In this document: positions 8,706 through 16,529 of the stretch, one piece after another | Numbering within the stretch: position 1 is the stretch's first letter | Layout: the number at the start of each line of letters is the position of its first letter | Source: UBA3824 sp017541145 | Lineage (GTDB): Bacteria > Bacteroidota > Bacteroidia > Bacteroidales > UBA3824 | DNA: 64,000 bases | Direction: 5' to 3' | Assembly (NCBI GenBank): GCA_947168365.1 | Contig: CAMVLO010000003.1 | Span: 48,109 to 112,108, forward strand | Program-made: the position numbers and the translations under genes | Notes under the pieces: model-generated | The model's input: only the letters and a program-made list of their open reading frames with translations | Databases searched by the model: none | What the model was told of the DNA's origin: nothing

Positions 8706-10250
8706 TTATTTTTTCGGCATTTGTGCGCCGTCTACTTTCACAATTTCACCTTGTGAATATTCGATATCAAAATCCAAAAGGCCGTCTTCATCGTAAATTC
8801 GCCATTGTCCGTCTTCCTTGCCGCTCATGTATTGACCGTCGATGTGAATTTTGCCGGACTCAAAATACTCGCGATATTTACCGTGAAGATTGCCTTGTAA
8901 ATATTTTGCTTCAACTTTCAGCTTGTTGGACGGCAAATAGTAAACTTTGTAATCACCTTGCAAGGTTCCGAACTTGAAATTTTCGTAAACAAGTGCATCG
9001 CCGGTTTTGGTTGTCCACATCCCGTCTTTCTCTCCTTCGGTAAAAATTCCGGTCTGAAGCGAATCGCCCAAAACTGTAAGTTCATAATAATCACCTTCTT
9101 CCAAGCCGTTAACATAATTTTCTACACGTCTGATATTTCCATTCGGATAATACCAAACCCATTTGCCTTCAGGTTTTCCGTCTTTGTAAACGCCTTGTTG
9201 CTCGGTAGCTCCGTCACTAAAATAGAAAATCCATTCACCTTCGCGTTTACCGTTTTTGTAAATTCCTTTGCCGGAAATTGCACCGATGGAATCAAACAAA
9301 GTCCACTTGCCTTGCTCTCGTCCGCGACCGTCCACAATACCGTCGGCAATTTTTTTACCTTCGTCGTTGTAAGTTACAGCTCCGTTTATTTTACCCTTCT
9401 CGTTGTACGTACGATGAACGCCAACCGGAATAGAATCTTTGTAAGCACCTGATTTCTTGAGAGTACCGTCGGCATAAAACTCGTTTTTTACTTTTACATT
9501 GTTTTGCGAAGATGCCAATGAATTTTTGTTTTCTACAACGCGCTTGCCGTTTATCCAACGCTCAATTTTTACTTCACGGCCTCGAGTATCAAATTCTCGG
9601 TAATAACCGTTGAGCAAATCATCTTTGTAGTAACACTCCGTTCTTACCTTTTTGTCGGGATAAAAGGTCTTAAAAACACCTTGTTTCAGACCTTTTTCAT
9701 CAAGACGATTAAGAATATCTTTATCGACAAGATCTCCGTATTTATACGTCAAAATTGCGACGATGTCTCCTTTGTCGTTATATTGATATCCTTCGCCATG
9801 TTTTCTGTCGTCTTTATATGGAATTTCGGTGTTTAAAAGACCTTTCTCGTAATAAAATGAAAATCCTTGTTTCTTGTCGTCACGATAGAGTTCCTTGGCT
9901 TTCGGCACATTGTGTTTTACTGAATCCTGATATGTGGTGTAAGTAACAGAATAACCGTTTTTTTTACCGTAATTGTAATTGATAAGGCTTGTTGTATCGC
10001 CGGTCTCATCAAAAAACAGCCAAACACTGTCCAATTCGTAATTAACACGGTTGCCTGCCGATTTTAATACGCCGTTGGGATAATATGTCTTCCAAAATCC
10101 GTCAGGTTTACCGTTTCTAAGCGTTCCTTCGCTGGAAATGCTGCCGTCGGGATAATAAAACTTGTTATAGCCATTGGTTAATATTTGGTTTTGACCGTAT
10201 GATAAGGCTGCTAATACACTCATCATCAATAGCATACAAACCTTTTTCAT
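8706..10250 (-). CDS. Secreted YwqK/MORN-like repeat protein, long form
   Basis: A 514-aa protein with a signal peptide (MKKVCMLLMMSVLAALSYGQ) followed by roughly 20 tandem repeats. Examples are GFWKTYYPNGVLKSAGN, GEWIFYFSDGATEQQGVYKDG and GKWVWYYPNGNIRR. Each repeat is about 22-24 residues and forms the YwqK beta-hairpin pattern (W-x-x-Y-Y-x-N-G). No catalytic domain is present, so a surface or periplasmic scaffold is the best inference. It is the second such protein in 10 kb (the other is at 1064-2014). It ends 17 bp from the convergent gene at 8396-8689. Confidence 0.85.
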   Translation of the reverse strand: MKKVCMLLMMSVLAALSYGQNQILTNGYNKFYYPDGSISSEGTLRNGKPDGFWKTYYPNGVLKSAGNRVNYELDSVWLFFDETGDTTSLINYNYGKKNGYSVTYTTYQDSVKHNVPKAKELYRDDKKQGFSFYYEKGLLNTEIPYKDDRKHGEGYQYNDKGDIVAILTYKYGDLVDKDILNRLDEKGLKQGVFKTFYPDKKVRTECYYKDDLLNGYYREFDTRGREVKIERWINGKRVVENKNSLASSQNNVKVKNEFYADGTLKKSGAYKDSIPVGVHRTYNEKGKINGAVTYNDEGKKIADGIVDGRGREQGKWTLFDSIGAISGKGIYKNGKREGEWIFYFSDGATEQQGVYKDGKPEGKWVWYYPNGNIRRVENYVNGLEEGDYYELTVLGDSLQTGIFTEGEKDGMWTTKTGDALVYENFKFGTLQGDYKVYYLPSNKLKVEAKYLQGNLHGKYREYFESGKIHIDGQYMSGKEDGQWRIYDEDGLLDFDIEYSQGEIVKVDGAQMPKK

Positions 10251-10286
10251 AGTAAAAAAAAATGTTGATTATTAGTTTTAAATAAG

Positions 10287-11273
10287 TTACTTACTCATCT
10301 CCATCATTCTGTTGATACAGATTTGGGCTTTTTCGCCGAGCTCTTTCGGAATATCAACTTCAGGAAATTCGTATTTCAAAGTTAAATAAATTTTCTGAAT
10401 TGTATTTCGTTTCATATTAATGCACACATTGAGCGGTCGGCCGTTAACATTTGGAACAGGAATAAATGTTTTCTGCGGACTTCTCTTTTTCATTTCATAA
10501 AAAATACCGGGTTCGGTAGCAACGATAAATTCCTGAGCATCAAGTTCATAACTTTTCTTGAGTAGGAGAGAGGTTGCTCCGATAACATCGGCTTGTTCCA
10601 AAATAGTTTCCGGACATTCAGGATGCGCAAGTACCACAGCATTAGGATGTTGAGTTTTTAACTCACGAAGTTTTTCTGGATCGAAATGGTCGTGAACATG
10701 ACATCCGCCTTGCCAAACAACAAAATTTTCGCGGCCGGTAACTTTCTTAATATAATTACCAAGGTTTTTATCCGGACCGAAAATCACTTTTTCATCTGCG
10801 GGCAATTGCGAAACAATTTTTTGCGCATTAGAAGAAGTTACTACAATATCAGTCAAAGCTTTTACTTCGGCTGTTGTGTTTACGTAAGAAATCACAGTAT
10901 GATCGGGATATTGTTTTTTGAATTCGGCGAGAGATTTCTCGTTGATAGAATCTGCCAACGAACAACTTGTAGCTAAATCCGGAATTAACACTTTCTTGTT
11001 GGGACACAGCACTTTAGCAGTTTCAGCCATGAAATGTACGCCCGCAAAAAGAATTATATCAGCCTGAGTTTTAGCAGCTTGCTGAGCCAATCCTAAACTA
11101 TCGCCGGTATAATCTGCAATTTCCTGCACTTCGTCTGTAGTATAATAGTGCGCCAAAATTACAGCATTTTTTTCCTTTTTCATTTTAGCGATTTCAGCCT
11201 TCAAATCTAATCCTTCCGGAATGGGCATATCAATATGTCCGTTTTTCAAATTCGGTTTTATAACTTCTGCCAT
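10287..11273 (-). CDS. nadA: Quinolinate synthase
   Basis: NadA condenses iminoaspartate with dihydroxyacetone phosphate to quinolinate, the second step of NAD biosynthesis from aspartate, using a [4Fe-4S] cluster. The 328-aa length is normal. The three-fold-repeat signatures are clear: ILAHYYTTDEVQEIADYTGDS, ILFAGVHFMAETAKVLCPNKKV and DLATSCSLADS. Probable cluster ligands are C90, C191 (GGCHVH) and C284 (NVCINMK). No nadB or nadC is in the window. It is the last gene to the left of the candidate origin and reads away from it. Confidence 0.97.
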   Translation of the reverse strand: MAEVIKPNLKNGHIDMPIPEGLDLKAEIAKMKKEKNAVILAHYYTTDEVQEIADYTGDSLGLAQQAAKTQADIILFAGVHFMAETAKVLCPNKKVLIPDLATSCSLADSINEKSLAEFKKQYPDHTVISYVNTTAEVKALTDIVVTSSNAQKIVSQLPADEKVIFGPDKNLGNYIKKVTGRENFVVWQGGCHVHDHFDPEKLRELKTQHPNAVVLAHPECPETILEQADVIGATSLLLKKSYELDAQEFIVATEPGIFYEMKKRSPQKTFIPVPNVNGRPLNVCINMKRNTIQKIYLTLKYEFPEVDIPKELGEKAQICINRMMEMSK

Positions 11274-11335
11274 AGTTCTTAAATAATAATTATATTTTTT
11301 AATTTAATTTTTTTTTGATGATTATTATTGCCTGT

Positions 11336-11769
11336 TGATATTGTGGATAACTTTTTTCTTTAACTTTGCAATGGTGTGTAAACACACACTTATTCACTTT
11401 TTTCAACAGTTGATGTTAATATTAAATCGTTGTTTTATAGTTGATTACAGAAGTTATCCACATTATGCACTTTCGTTGATTGTTAGTGTTGATGTTGATA
11501 ACTCAATCACGGTTTAAAATTATAAAATTGTTGATTTGTTTGTGGATTATTTGTTGATAAAAAATGAAAATTGTGGATAATTCGTAATTTTGAACCGAAT
11601 TTATTTTTTATCCACAACTTGTAAACAAACAATCAACTCTTAATTCACAACCGTTGTTGATAACTCTTGTAAGTTTTTGATATTTAGTAAGTTATATTGT
11701 TTATAACTATTTGCTAAATTCTTAATTTTCAATTATTTGACTTTTTTTGCTGTCAAATAGTTATCAACA
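11336..11769. other. oriC: Candidate chromosomal replication origin (DnaA-box cluster)
   Basis: A non-coding, very AT-rich stretch between nadA and rpiB. Perfect DnaA boxes TTATCCACA lie at 11342-11350 (minus), 11454-11462 (plus), 11572-11580 (minus) and 11608-11616 (plus). The one-mismatch form TTATCAACA lies at 11493-11501, 11552-11560 and 11655-11663 (all minus) and 11761-11769 (plus). TAATCCACA lies at 11541-11549 (minus) and TAATTCACA at 11641-11649 (plus). The T-rich segment 11664-11760 could be the unwinding element. nadA and rpiB diverge from it, and third-position composition of plus genes switches from A/C-rich (dnaG) to T/G-rich (mnmG) across it. dnaA itself is not nearby, which is common in Bacteroidota. 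Confidence 0.8.
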
Positions 11770-11817
11770 ATTAGTGTTTTGGTATATATTTTGTTTTAAA
11801 CATAAATTTGTATTAGT

Positions 11818-12258
11818 ATGAAAATCAGTAAATTAGTTATGGCTTGCGACCATGCGGGCTACGAACTTAAGCTTTTCCTCAAGGATTACCTTCAGAAGAA
11901 AGGTTATACCGTTGAAGACAAGGGTACAGACTCTGCTGAGAGCTGTGATTACGCAGATTATGCTCATCCTCTGGCTTTGGAAGTTGAGAAAAATCCTGAA
12001 TTTTATGGTATTACTATCTGCGGTAGCGGCAATGGTATTTCTATTACGGCCAACAAACATCAAGGAATTCGTGCTGCGTTGTGTTGGAATGATGAAATTG
12101 CCCGTCTTGCCCGTGCTCACAACGATGCCAACGTACTTTCTTTGCCGGCTCGTTTCATCTCTAAAGATGAAGCTGTGAAAATTCTTGATACTTTCTTGAG
12201 TACAGAATTTGACGGTGGTCGTCATCAACGCAGAATCGAAAAAATTCCTGTGAAATAA
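11818..12258 (+). CDS. rpiB: Ribose-5-phosphate isomerase B
   Basis: Interconverts ribose 5-phosphate and ribulose 5-phosphate in the non-oxidative pentose phosphate pathway. The 146-aa length fits RpiB. The N-terminus MKISKLVMACDHAGYELK gives the D11-H12 substrate site. ITICGSGNGISITANK holds the catalytic Cys68 that acts as base. NVLSLPARF and FDGGRHQRRIEKI are the family's C-terminal signatures. It is the first plus-strand gene right of the candidate origin. It is convergent with the VanZ-like gene, with only 3 bp between them. Confidence 0.97.
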   Translation: MKISKLVMACDHAGYELKLFLKDYLQKKGYTVEDKGTDSAESCDYADYAHPLALEVEKNPEFYGITICGSGNGISITANKHQGIRAALCWNDEIARLARAHNDANVLSLPARFISKDEAVKILDTFLSTEFDGGRHQRRIEKIPVK

Positions 12259-12261
12259 TTT

Positions 12262-12642
12262 TTATTTGTAAATTCTGGTTATCAGATATTTAGACATCAA
12301 TATGCCTAAATACGCACCTAAGATGTCAGCTGCAAGATCCCACAGATCAAAGCTTCTCCATGGTTCAAAATATTGAATTACTTCGATTGTAAAACCAAAT
12401 AGTGCGCTGATAATCAGAATTTTTATTTTGTTTGAAAGTTCAACGTATCGTGTCTCTATACAAATTAATGCTGTAAGTATCATAAAAATTACGCAATGAA
12501 CTATTTTGTCGAAATGTGGAATTTGTAAATGAAAACTGTCTTTATCCATTTTCGGCATGTCTATTTTTATTGTACAGCATACAAGCATTATTGTTACCCA
12601 CAATATGCTGTATTTGTATTTTAATAATATTTTTATCATCAT
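12262..12642 (-). CDS. VanZ-like family membrane protein
   Basis: A 126-aa protein with four hydrophobic segments. The signature FDKIVHCVIFMILTALICIE, then FGFTIEVIQYFEPWRSFDLWDLAADILGAYLG, is that of the VanZ-like family, with a conserved K-H in helix 2 and an acidic E...D..D set. The family is named after a teicoplanin-resistance protein, but most members have unknown roles. Its ATG (12642-12640) overlaps the ATG of the divergent hemW (12641-12643), so each promoter must lie inside the other gene unless the second ATG codon at 12639 is used. Confidence 0.8.
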   Translation of the reverse strand: MMIKILLKYKYSILWVTIMLVCCTIKIDMPKMDKDSFHLQIPHFDKIVHCVIFMILTALICIETRYVELSNKIKILIISALFGFTIEVIQYFEPWRSFDLWDLAADILGAYLGILMSKYLITRIYK

Positions 12643-13774
12643 GTCAGGTTTATATATTCATATTCCTTTTTGTGTTAGGAAATGTGGTTATTGCGATTTT
12701 TACTCTGTAAGAGCAAGCAAAGATAGTGAATTAGTACAACATTTCATAGATAATCTTCTTACTGAAATATCTTTTAAATCTTATCTTTTTAAAAATGAGA
12801 TTGTTGATACTGTTTACTTTGGCGGTGGTACACCATCGTTCATTTCGTTTTCGTATATCGAAAGGATTTTCAGTTGTTTGACAAAATATTACAATCTTAA
12901 TCCCGATTTGGAGTGTACGATTGAGATTAACCCTGAGCATGCCACTGATGAATATTTCAGACAGATGCGTTCTTCCGGGTTTATCAACAGATTGTCAACA
13001 GGTTTTCAGGCTATGGACGACCAAGGTTTGAAATATCTTGGTAGAAATCATTCCGTTTCAGATAATTATCGTTATCTTGATTTATGTTCAAAATATGATT
13101 TCAGTAATTTTTCGGTTGATTATATTTTTGGTTACGAAACTCTTGAAAATAAAGAAATTGAACGTTCTTTCAAGATTTTTTCCGATTATAATATTCCTCA
13201 TATTTCGGCTTATAGTCTTGGTATTGAGGATAATACGCCTTTTGCAAAGAAACTTGCGAGCGGAATTATTCACCGTCCTGATGATGATTTCTTTTTACAA
13301 CAATTCAAACTTGTTCACAATTTGCTTGAATCGTTTGGTTATCAACATTATGAAATTTCAAATTATTCGCTTCCGGGGATGTATTCGCGTCACAATTCCA
13401 ACTATTGGGACTTTGTTCCGTATTTAGGTTTTGGACCTTCTGCTCATTCTTTTTACAATAATTCCCGCAGTTGGAATGCCCGAAAACTTGTTGATTATTC
13501 CAAGCAAATCTCTGAAAAACAGTTATATACAGAAAACGAGATTTTAAATCAGGATGATAATTTCAACGAATACGTTATGCTGAAGTTCAGAACGTTTAAA
13601 GGTGTTGATATTTCCTGTTTAAAATCCCGTTTCCCGAAATATTTTGATCATTTTATGAAAATTCTTCATCGTAAAGATTTAGTTGATTATTTTGACTTTA
13701 CTGATGATTATGTCAAGTTGACGTTGGATGGAATTTTCATTTCTGATTACATCATTTCTGAATTTTTTGTTTAG
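12641..13774 (+). CDS. hemW: HemW-like radical SAM heme chaperone
   Basis: A 377-aa radical SAM protein of the HemN/HemW group. The start at 12641 (MSGLYIHIPFCVRKCGYCDF) gives the family N-terminus; the frame stays open further upstream, but those extra residues have no counterpart in the family. The cluster motif C-x3-C-x2-C is C11, C15 and C18. VYFGGGTPSFIS and EINPEHATDEYF are family motifs, and the C-terminal winged part (LNQDDNFNEYVMLKFRTFKGVDI) matches HemW. HemW binds heme and is thought to deliver it to respiratory enzymes; it is often misnamed coproporphyrinogen oxidase. The stop TAG shares the four bases TTAG with the stop of the convergent gene. Confidence 0.92.
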   Translation: MSGLYIHIPFCVRKCGYCDFYSVRASKDSELVQHFIDNLLTEISFKSYLFKNEIVDTVYFGGGTPSFISFSYIERIFSCLTKYYNLNPDLECTIEINPEHATDEYFRQMRSSGFINRLSTGFQAMDDQGLKYLGRNHSVSDNYRYLDLCSKYDFSNFSVDYIFGYETLENKEIERSFKIFSDYNIPHISAYSLGIEDNTPFAKKLASGIIHRPDDDFFLQQFKLVHNLLESFGYQHYEISNYSLPGMYSRHNSNYWDFVPYLGFGPSAHSFYNNSRSWNARKLVDYSKQISEKQLYTENEILNQDDNFNEYVMLKFRTFKGVDISCLKSRFPKYFDHFMKILHRKDLVDYFDFTDDYVKLTLDGIFISDYIISEFFV

Positions 13775-14505
13775 AGTTTCAGTTTCAGAGTAACATCTGT
13801 TGTCATATCGTAATGTTTGTAATCATCTGTTGGTAATTTGCTTCTGTATTCATAGTTGTAACCAATTTCCAACGAAAGTTTTGTAGTGATTTTTGTTACT
13901 AACTTTGTTGTAGATGAAATTAAGTAATCATCAAATTCTTTCAACGACGGTTGATAAAATGTATAATGTAATAGTGAAACATTTTCACCAAATTTCTGTT
14001 TTATTTTTGGTCTGATTGACAAACGCCAAACTTCGTTGTTCAATTCATTTTCTTCGGGAGTGTAGTCAACATTATCATAAACTATCGCTGTGCTTATTGA
14101 ATAATCGCAAGTATCAGGTTTAGTCCAGATTCTGAGTTTCACACCTACTAAACCGCTGACTTTTAAGTCGTAACCTTTATATTTGTTGCTTACTGTTTCC
14201 ATTGCGATAAAAGGCGACCATCTGTTGTATTGATACCAGTCGAATTTTATTCCGGTGTTGATACCTTTGTTGGTTTCTTTACCGTCTTCTTTTTGATACA
14301 CAAATTTGTAATTCACATTTGCAGTTATTATACTGTCGTTTCGTTGTAGTTCTGAGGAATTTTTTAAACTGAAGTTGTCTACGTTTCCGGAGTTTTGAGA
14401 CATACCTACGCCCATTTCAAAATTCCACTTTTTTTTCTCTTGTGCATTTGCTGTAATTCCTAACATTATCATTATCAGCAAACTAATAAATTTTGATAGT
14501 TTCAT
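13771..14505 (-). CDS. DUF481-type outer-membrane beta-barrel protein
   Basis: A 244-aa protein with a signal peptide (MKLSKFISLLIMIMLGITANAQ). The mature part alternates amphipathic strands: NFEMGVGMSQNSGNVDNFSL, ITANVNYKFVYQKEDGKETNK and LSLEIGYNYEYRSKLP. It ends in a strand with terminal aromatic/hydrophobic residues (DVTLKLKL). The opening W-x-F-x-x-G-x-G-x-S-x-x-x-G-N-x-D is that of the DUF481 'salt-stress-induced outer membrane protein' family. The function is unknown. Its stop (TAA, read from TTA at 13771-13773) overlaps the hemW stop. Confidence 0.72.
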   Translation of the reverse strand: MKLSKFISLLIMIMLGITANAQEKKKWNFEMGVGMSQNSGNVDNFSLKNSSELQRNDSIITANVNYKFVYQKEDGKETNKGINTGIKFDWYQYNRWSPFIAMETVSNKYKGYDLKVSGLVGVKLRIWTKPDTCDYSISTAIVYDNVDYTPEENELNNEVWRLSIRPKIKQKFGENVSLLHYTFYQPSLKEFDDYLISSTTKLVTKITTKLSLEIGYNYEYRSKLPTDDYKHYDMTTDVTLKLKL

Positions 14506-14523
14506 TATTTAAATTTTTCTTTG

Positions 14524-14532
14524 TAAATTTGC
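14524..14532 (+). promoter_or_regulatory. Candidate -7 box for the flippase gene
   Basis: TAAATTTGC matches TAnnTTTGC perfectly, 20 bp before the ATG. No clear TTTG at the -33 position. Confidence 0.4.
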
Positions 14533-14551
14533 AAAAATTTTTTTCTAAGTC

Positions 14552-16057
14552 ATGGGTAAAATTAAACAACTTGCAGGTCAGACCTTTATCTATGGTTTGA
14601 GTTCCATAGTAGGAAGGCTTTTGAATTACCTTTTGGTTCCGCTCTACACTCACGTTTTTGAATCATCGGAGTATGGAGTTATCACCGAATTGTATACTTA
14701 CGTTACATTTTTAATGATTTTGTTAACTTACGGAATGGAAACCGGATTTTTCAATTTCTCTAAATCTGAGTACGATCCCGACAAAGTTTATTCTACTTCG
14801 TTAACATCATTATTTACTACAAGTTCTTTATTTGTTTTACTTGGTTTGGTATTTTCGTCAAACATCGCTCACTTGCTCAATTACGACAATCATGTAAATT
14901 ACATCTCCTTTTTCGTATTGATTTTGGGTTTAGATGCTTTTACTTCTATACCATTTGCCAGACTTCGCCAGCAGAACAAGGCAATCAAGTTTGCTGTTTT
15001 CAAATTGATTAATATTTTTGTAAATATCGGTCTTAATTTGTTTTTCATACTTTGGTTACCTCAGCTTGCTGAAAGTTCTGATTTATTTTCAGTTATCTAT
15101 TCACCAACTTTTGGAGTCGGCTATGTTTTTGTTTCCAATCTTATAGCTTCGGCATTGATGTTAGTATTGTTTATCCCGGACTTTTTCAAATTGAAATTTT
15201 CATTTGACAAAGTTTTGCTTAAAAAGATGTTGACATATTCTTTGCCGTTGATTGTTTCCGGTTTGGCTGGAATGATAAATGAATTTTTCGATCGTATTTC
15301 AATTAAATTCTTTTACACAATTCCAGACGGTGTTACAGATGCTAACACTTACATCCTCAGCGAGTTGGGAATTTACGGTGCAAATTCTAAAATTGCTGTT
15401 TTGATGACATTGTTTATTCAATGTTTCCGTTATTCTGCCGATCCTTTTTTCTTTTCCAACAAAGGTTCGAAAGATTTTCCGCAACTTTTTGCAAATGTAA
15501 ACAAATATCTTTTAATATTCGGTTTATTTATATTTTTAGGAATTATTTTTTATCTCGATATCGTAAAATATTTTATTGCAGAGTCTTACTGGTCGGGATT
15601 AAATGTTGTTCCGTTCCTTTTGATTGGTCATTTGCTTTTAGGTTTGGTTTACTTGCAATCGTTTTGGTACAAGTTGAATCAAAAAACAGTTTACGGAATT
15701 TATATTTTTGTAATCGGTTCTGTTGTAACTATTTTACTTAATTTCATTCTTGTTCCAAAGTTCGGATATATTGCTTGTGCAGTTTCCAATGTTTGTTGTT
15801 ACCTTATCATGTTGACAATCACATTCCTATGGGGCAGAAAATATTTAGTTTGCGAATATGATTTCAAAAATATGATTATTTACGTTGTGGCAGCAGCTGC
15901 GTTGTATGTTGCTTCTGTTTATACAAATGATTTTCAGTTTTGGACAAAGATGTTTGTAAATACTTTATTGTTAATAAGTTTTATGCTTTTGGTTTACAAG
16001 CTCGAAAACTTAAGAGAATCTTTGATAAAACTTCGTAAAAAATTTTTCAAACGATAA
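14552..16057 (+). CDS. Oligosaccharide flippase (Wzx/MATE-like)
   Basis: A 501-aa polytopic membrane protein with about 14 predicted helices. The N-terminus GQTFIYGLSSIVGRLLNYLLVPLYTHVFESSEYGVITELY is the typical start of the polysaccharide-biosynthesis (RfbX/Wzx) exporter family. PLIVSGLAGMINEFFDRISIKFF begins the second half. Members flip undecaprenyl- or polyprenyl-linked sugars across the inner membrane. The gene is followed 40 bp later by dut. Its substrate is unknown; the TPR glycosyltransferase-like protein at 2076-4301 could in principle use such a lipid-linked sugar, but no direct link is visible. Confidence 0.88.
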   Translation: MGKIKQLAGQTFIYGLSSIVGRLLNYLLVPLYTHVFESSEYGVITELYTYVTFLMILLTYGMETGFFNFSKSEYDPDKVYSTSLTSLFTTSSLFVLLGLVFSSNIAHLLNYDNHVNYISFFVLILGLDAFTSIPFARLRQQNKAIKFAVFKLINIFVNIGLNLFFILWLPQLAESSDLFSVIYSPTFGVGYVFVSNLIASALMLVLFIPDFFKLKFSFDKVLLKKMLTYSLPLIVSGLAGMINEFFDRISIKFFYTIPDGVTDANTYILSELGIYGANSKIAVLMTLFIQCFRYSADPFFFSNKGSKDFPQLFANVNKYLLIFGLFIFLGIIFYLDIVKYFIAESYWSGLNVVPFLLIGHLLLGLVYLQSFWYKLNQKTVYGIYIFVIGSVVTILLNFILVPKFGYIACAVSNVCCYLIMLTITFLWGRKYLVCEYDFKNMIIYVVAAAALYVASVYTNDFQFWTKMFVNTLLLISFMLLVYKLENLRESLIKLRKKFFKR

Positions 16058-16067
16058 TTTTATTTAT

Positions 16068-16075
16068 TATTTTTG
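16068..16075 (+). promoter_or_regulatory. Candidate -7 box upstream of dut
   Basis: TATTTTTG fits TAnnTTTG, 22 bp before the dut ATG. It could drive the eight-gene dut-mnmG operon. The match is short and the region AT-rich. Confidence 0.3.
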
Positions 16076-16097
16076 TAAGACTTTTCCAGTTGATATT

Positions 16098-16529
16098 ATG
16101 ATAGTTAAAGTAATTAATAAAAGTAAAAATCCTTTACCGAAATATTCTACAGAATATTCGTCCGGATTGGATTTATGTGCAAATTTAGATGAAGATATTG
16201 TTTTGAAACCTTTACAGCGAGTATTGGTTCCGACAGGATTGTTCATTGAATTGCCCGAACACTATGAAGCTCAGATTCGTCCGCGTTCCGGTTTGGCATT
16301 AAAATCAGGAATTACGGTTCTTAATACTCCCGGAACTATCGATACTGATTATCGAGGCGAAATCAAAGTTATTTTGATAAACCTTTCAGATCAGGATTTT
16401 ACAATTCATAACGGTGATAGAATCTGTCAAATGGTGATTCAACGTTTTGAACATGTTGATTTAGAAGTTGTTGAAAAATTATCTGATACAGTTCGTTCTG
16501 ATGGCGGATTTGGTCATACCGGCGTATGA
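16098..16529 (+). CDS. dut: dUTP diphosphatase
   Basis: Hydrolyses dUTP to dUMP, keeping uracil out of DNA and feeding dTMP synthesis; works as a trimer. The 143 aa show the five family motifs in order: SSGLDLCA (1), RPRSGLALKSG (2), VLNTPGTIDTDYRGEI with the catalytic Asp (3), GDRICQMVI (4) and RSDGGFGHTG (5, the flexible C-terminal arm). The stop overlaps the ATG of the next gene by 4 bp (ATGA). It is the first gene of a packed operon through mnmG. Confidence 0.97.
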   Translation: MIVKVINKSKNPLPKYSTEYSSGLDLCANLDEDIVLKPLQRVLVPTGLFIELPEHYEAQIRPRSGLALKSGITVLNTPGTIDTDYRGEIKVILINLSDQDFTIHNGDRICQMVIQRFEHVDLEVVEKLSDTVRSDGGFGHTGV

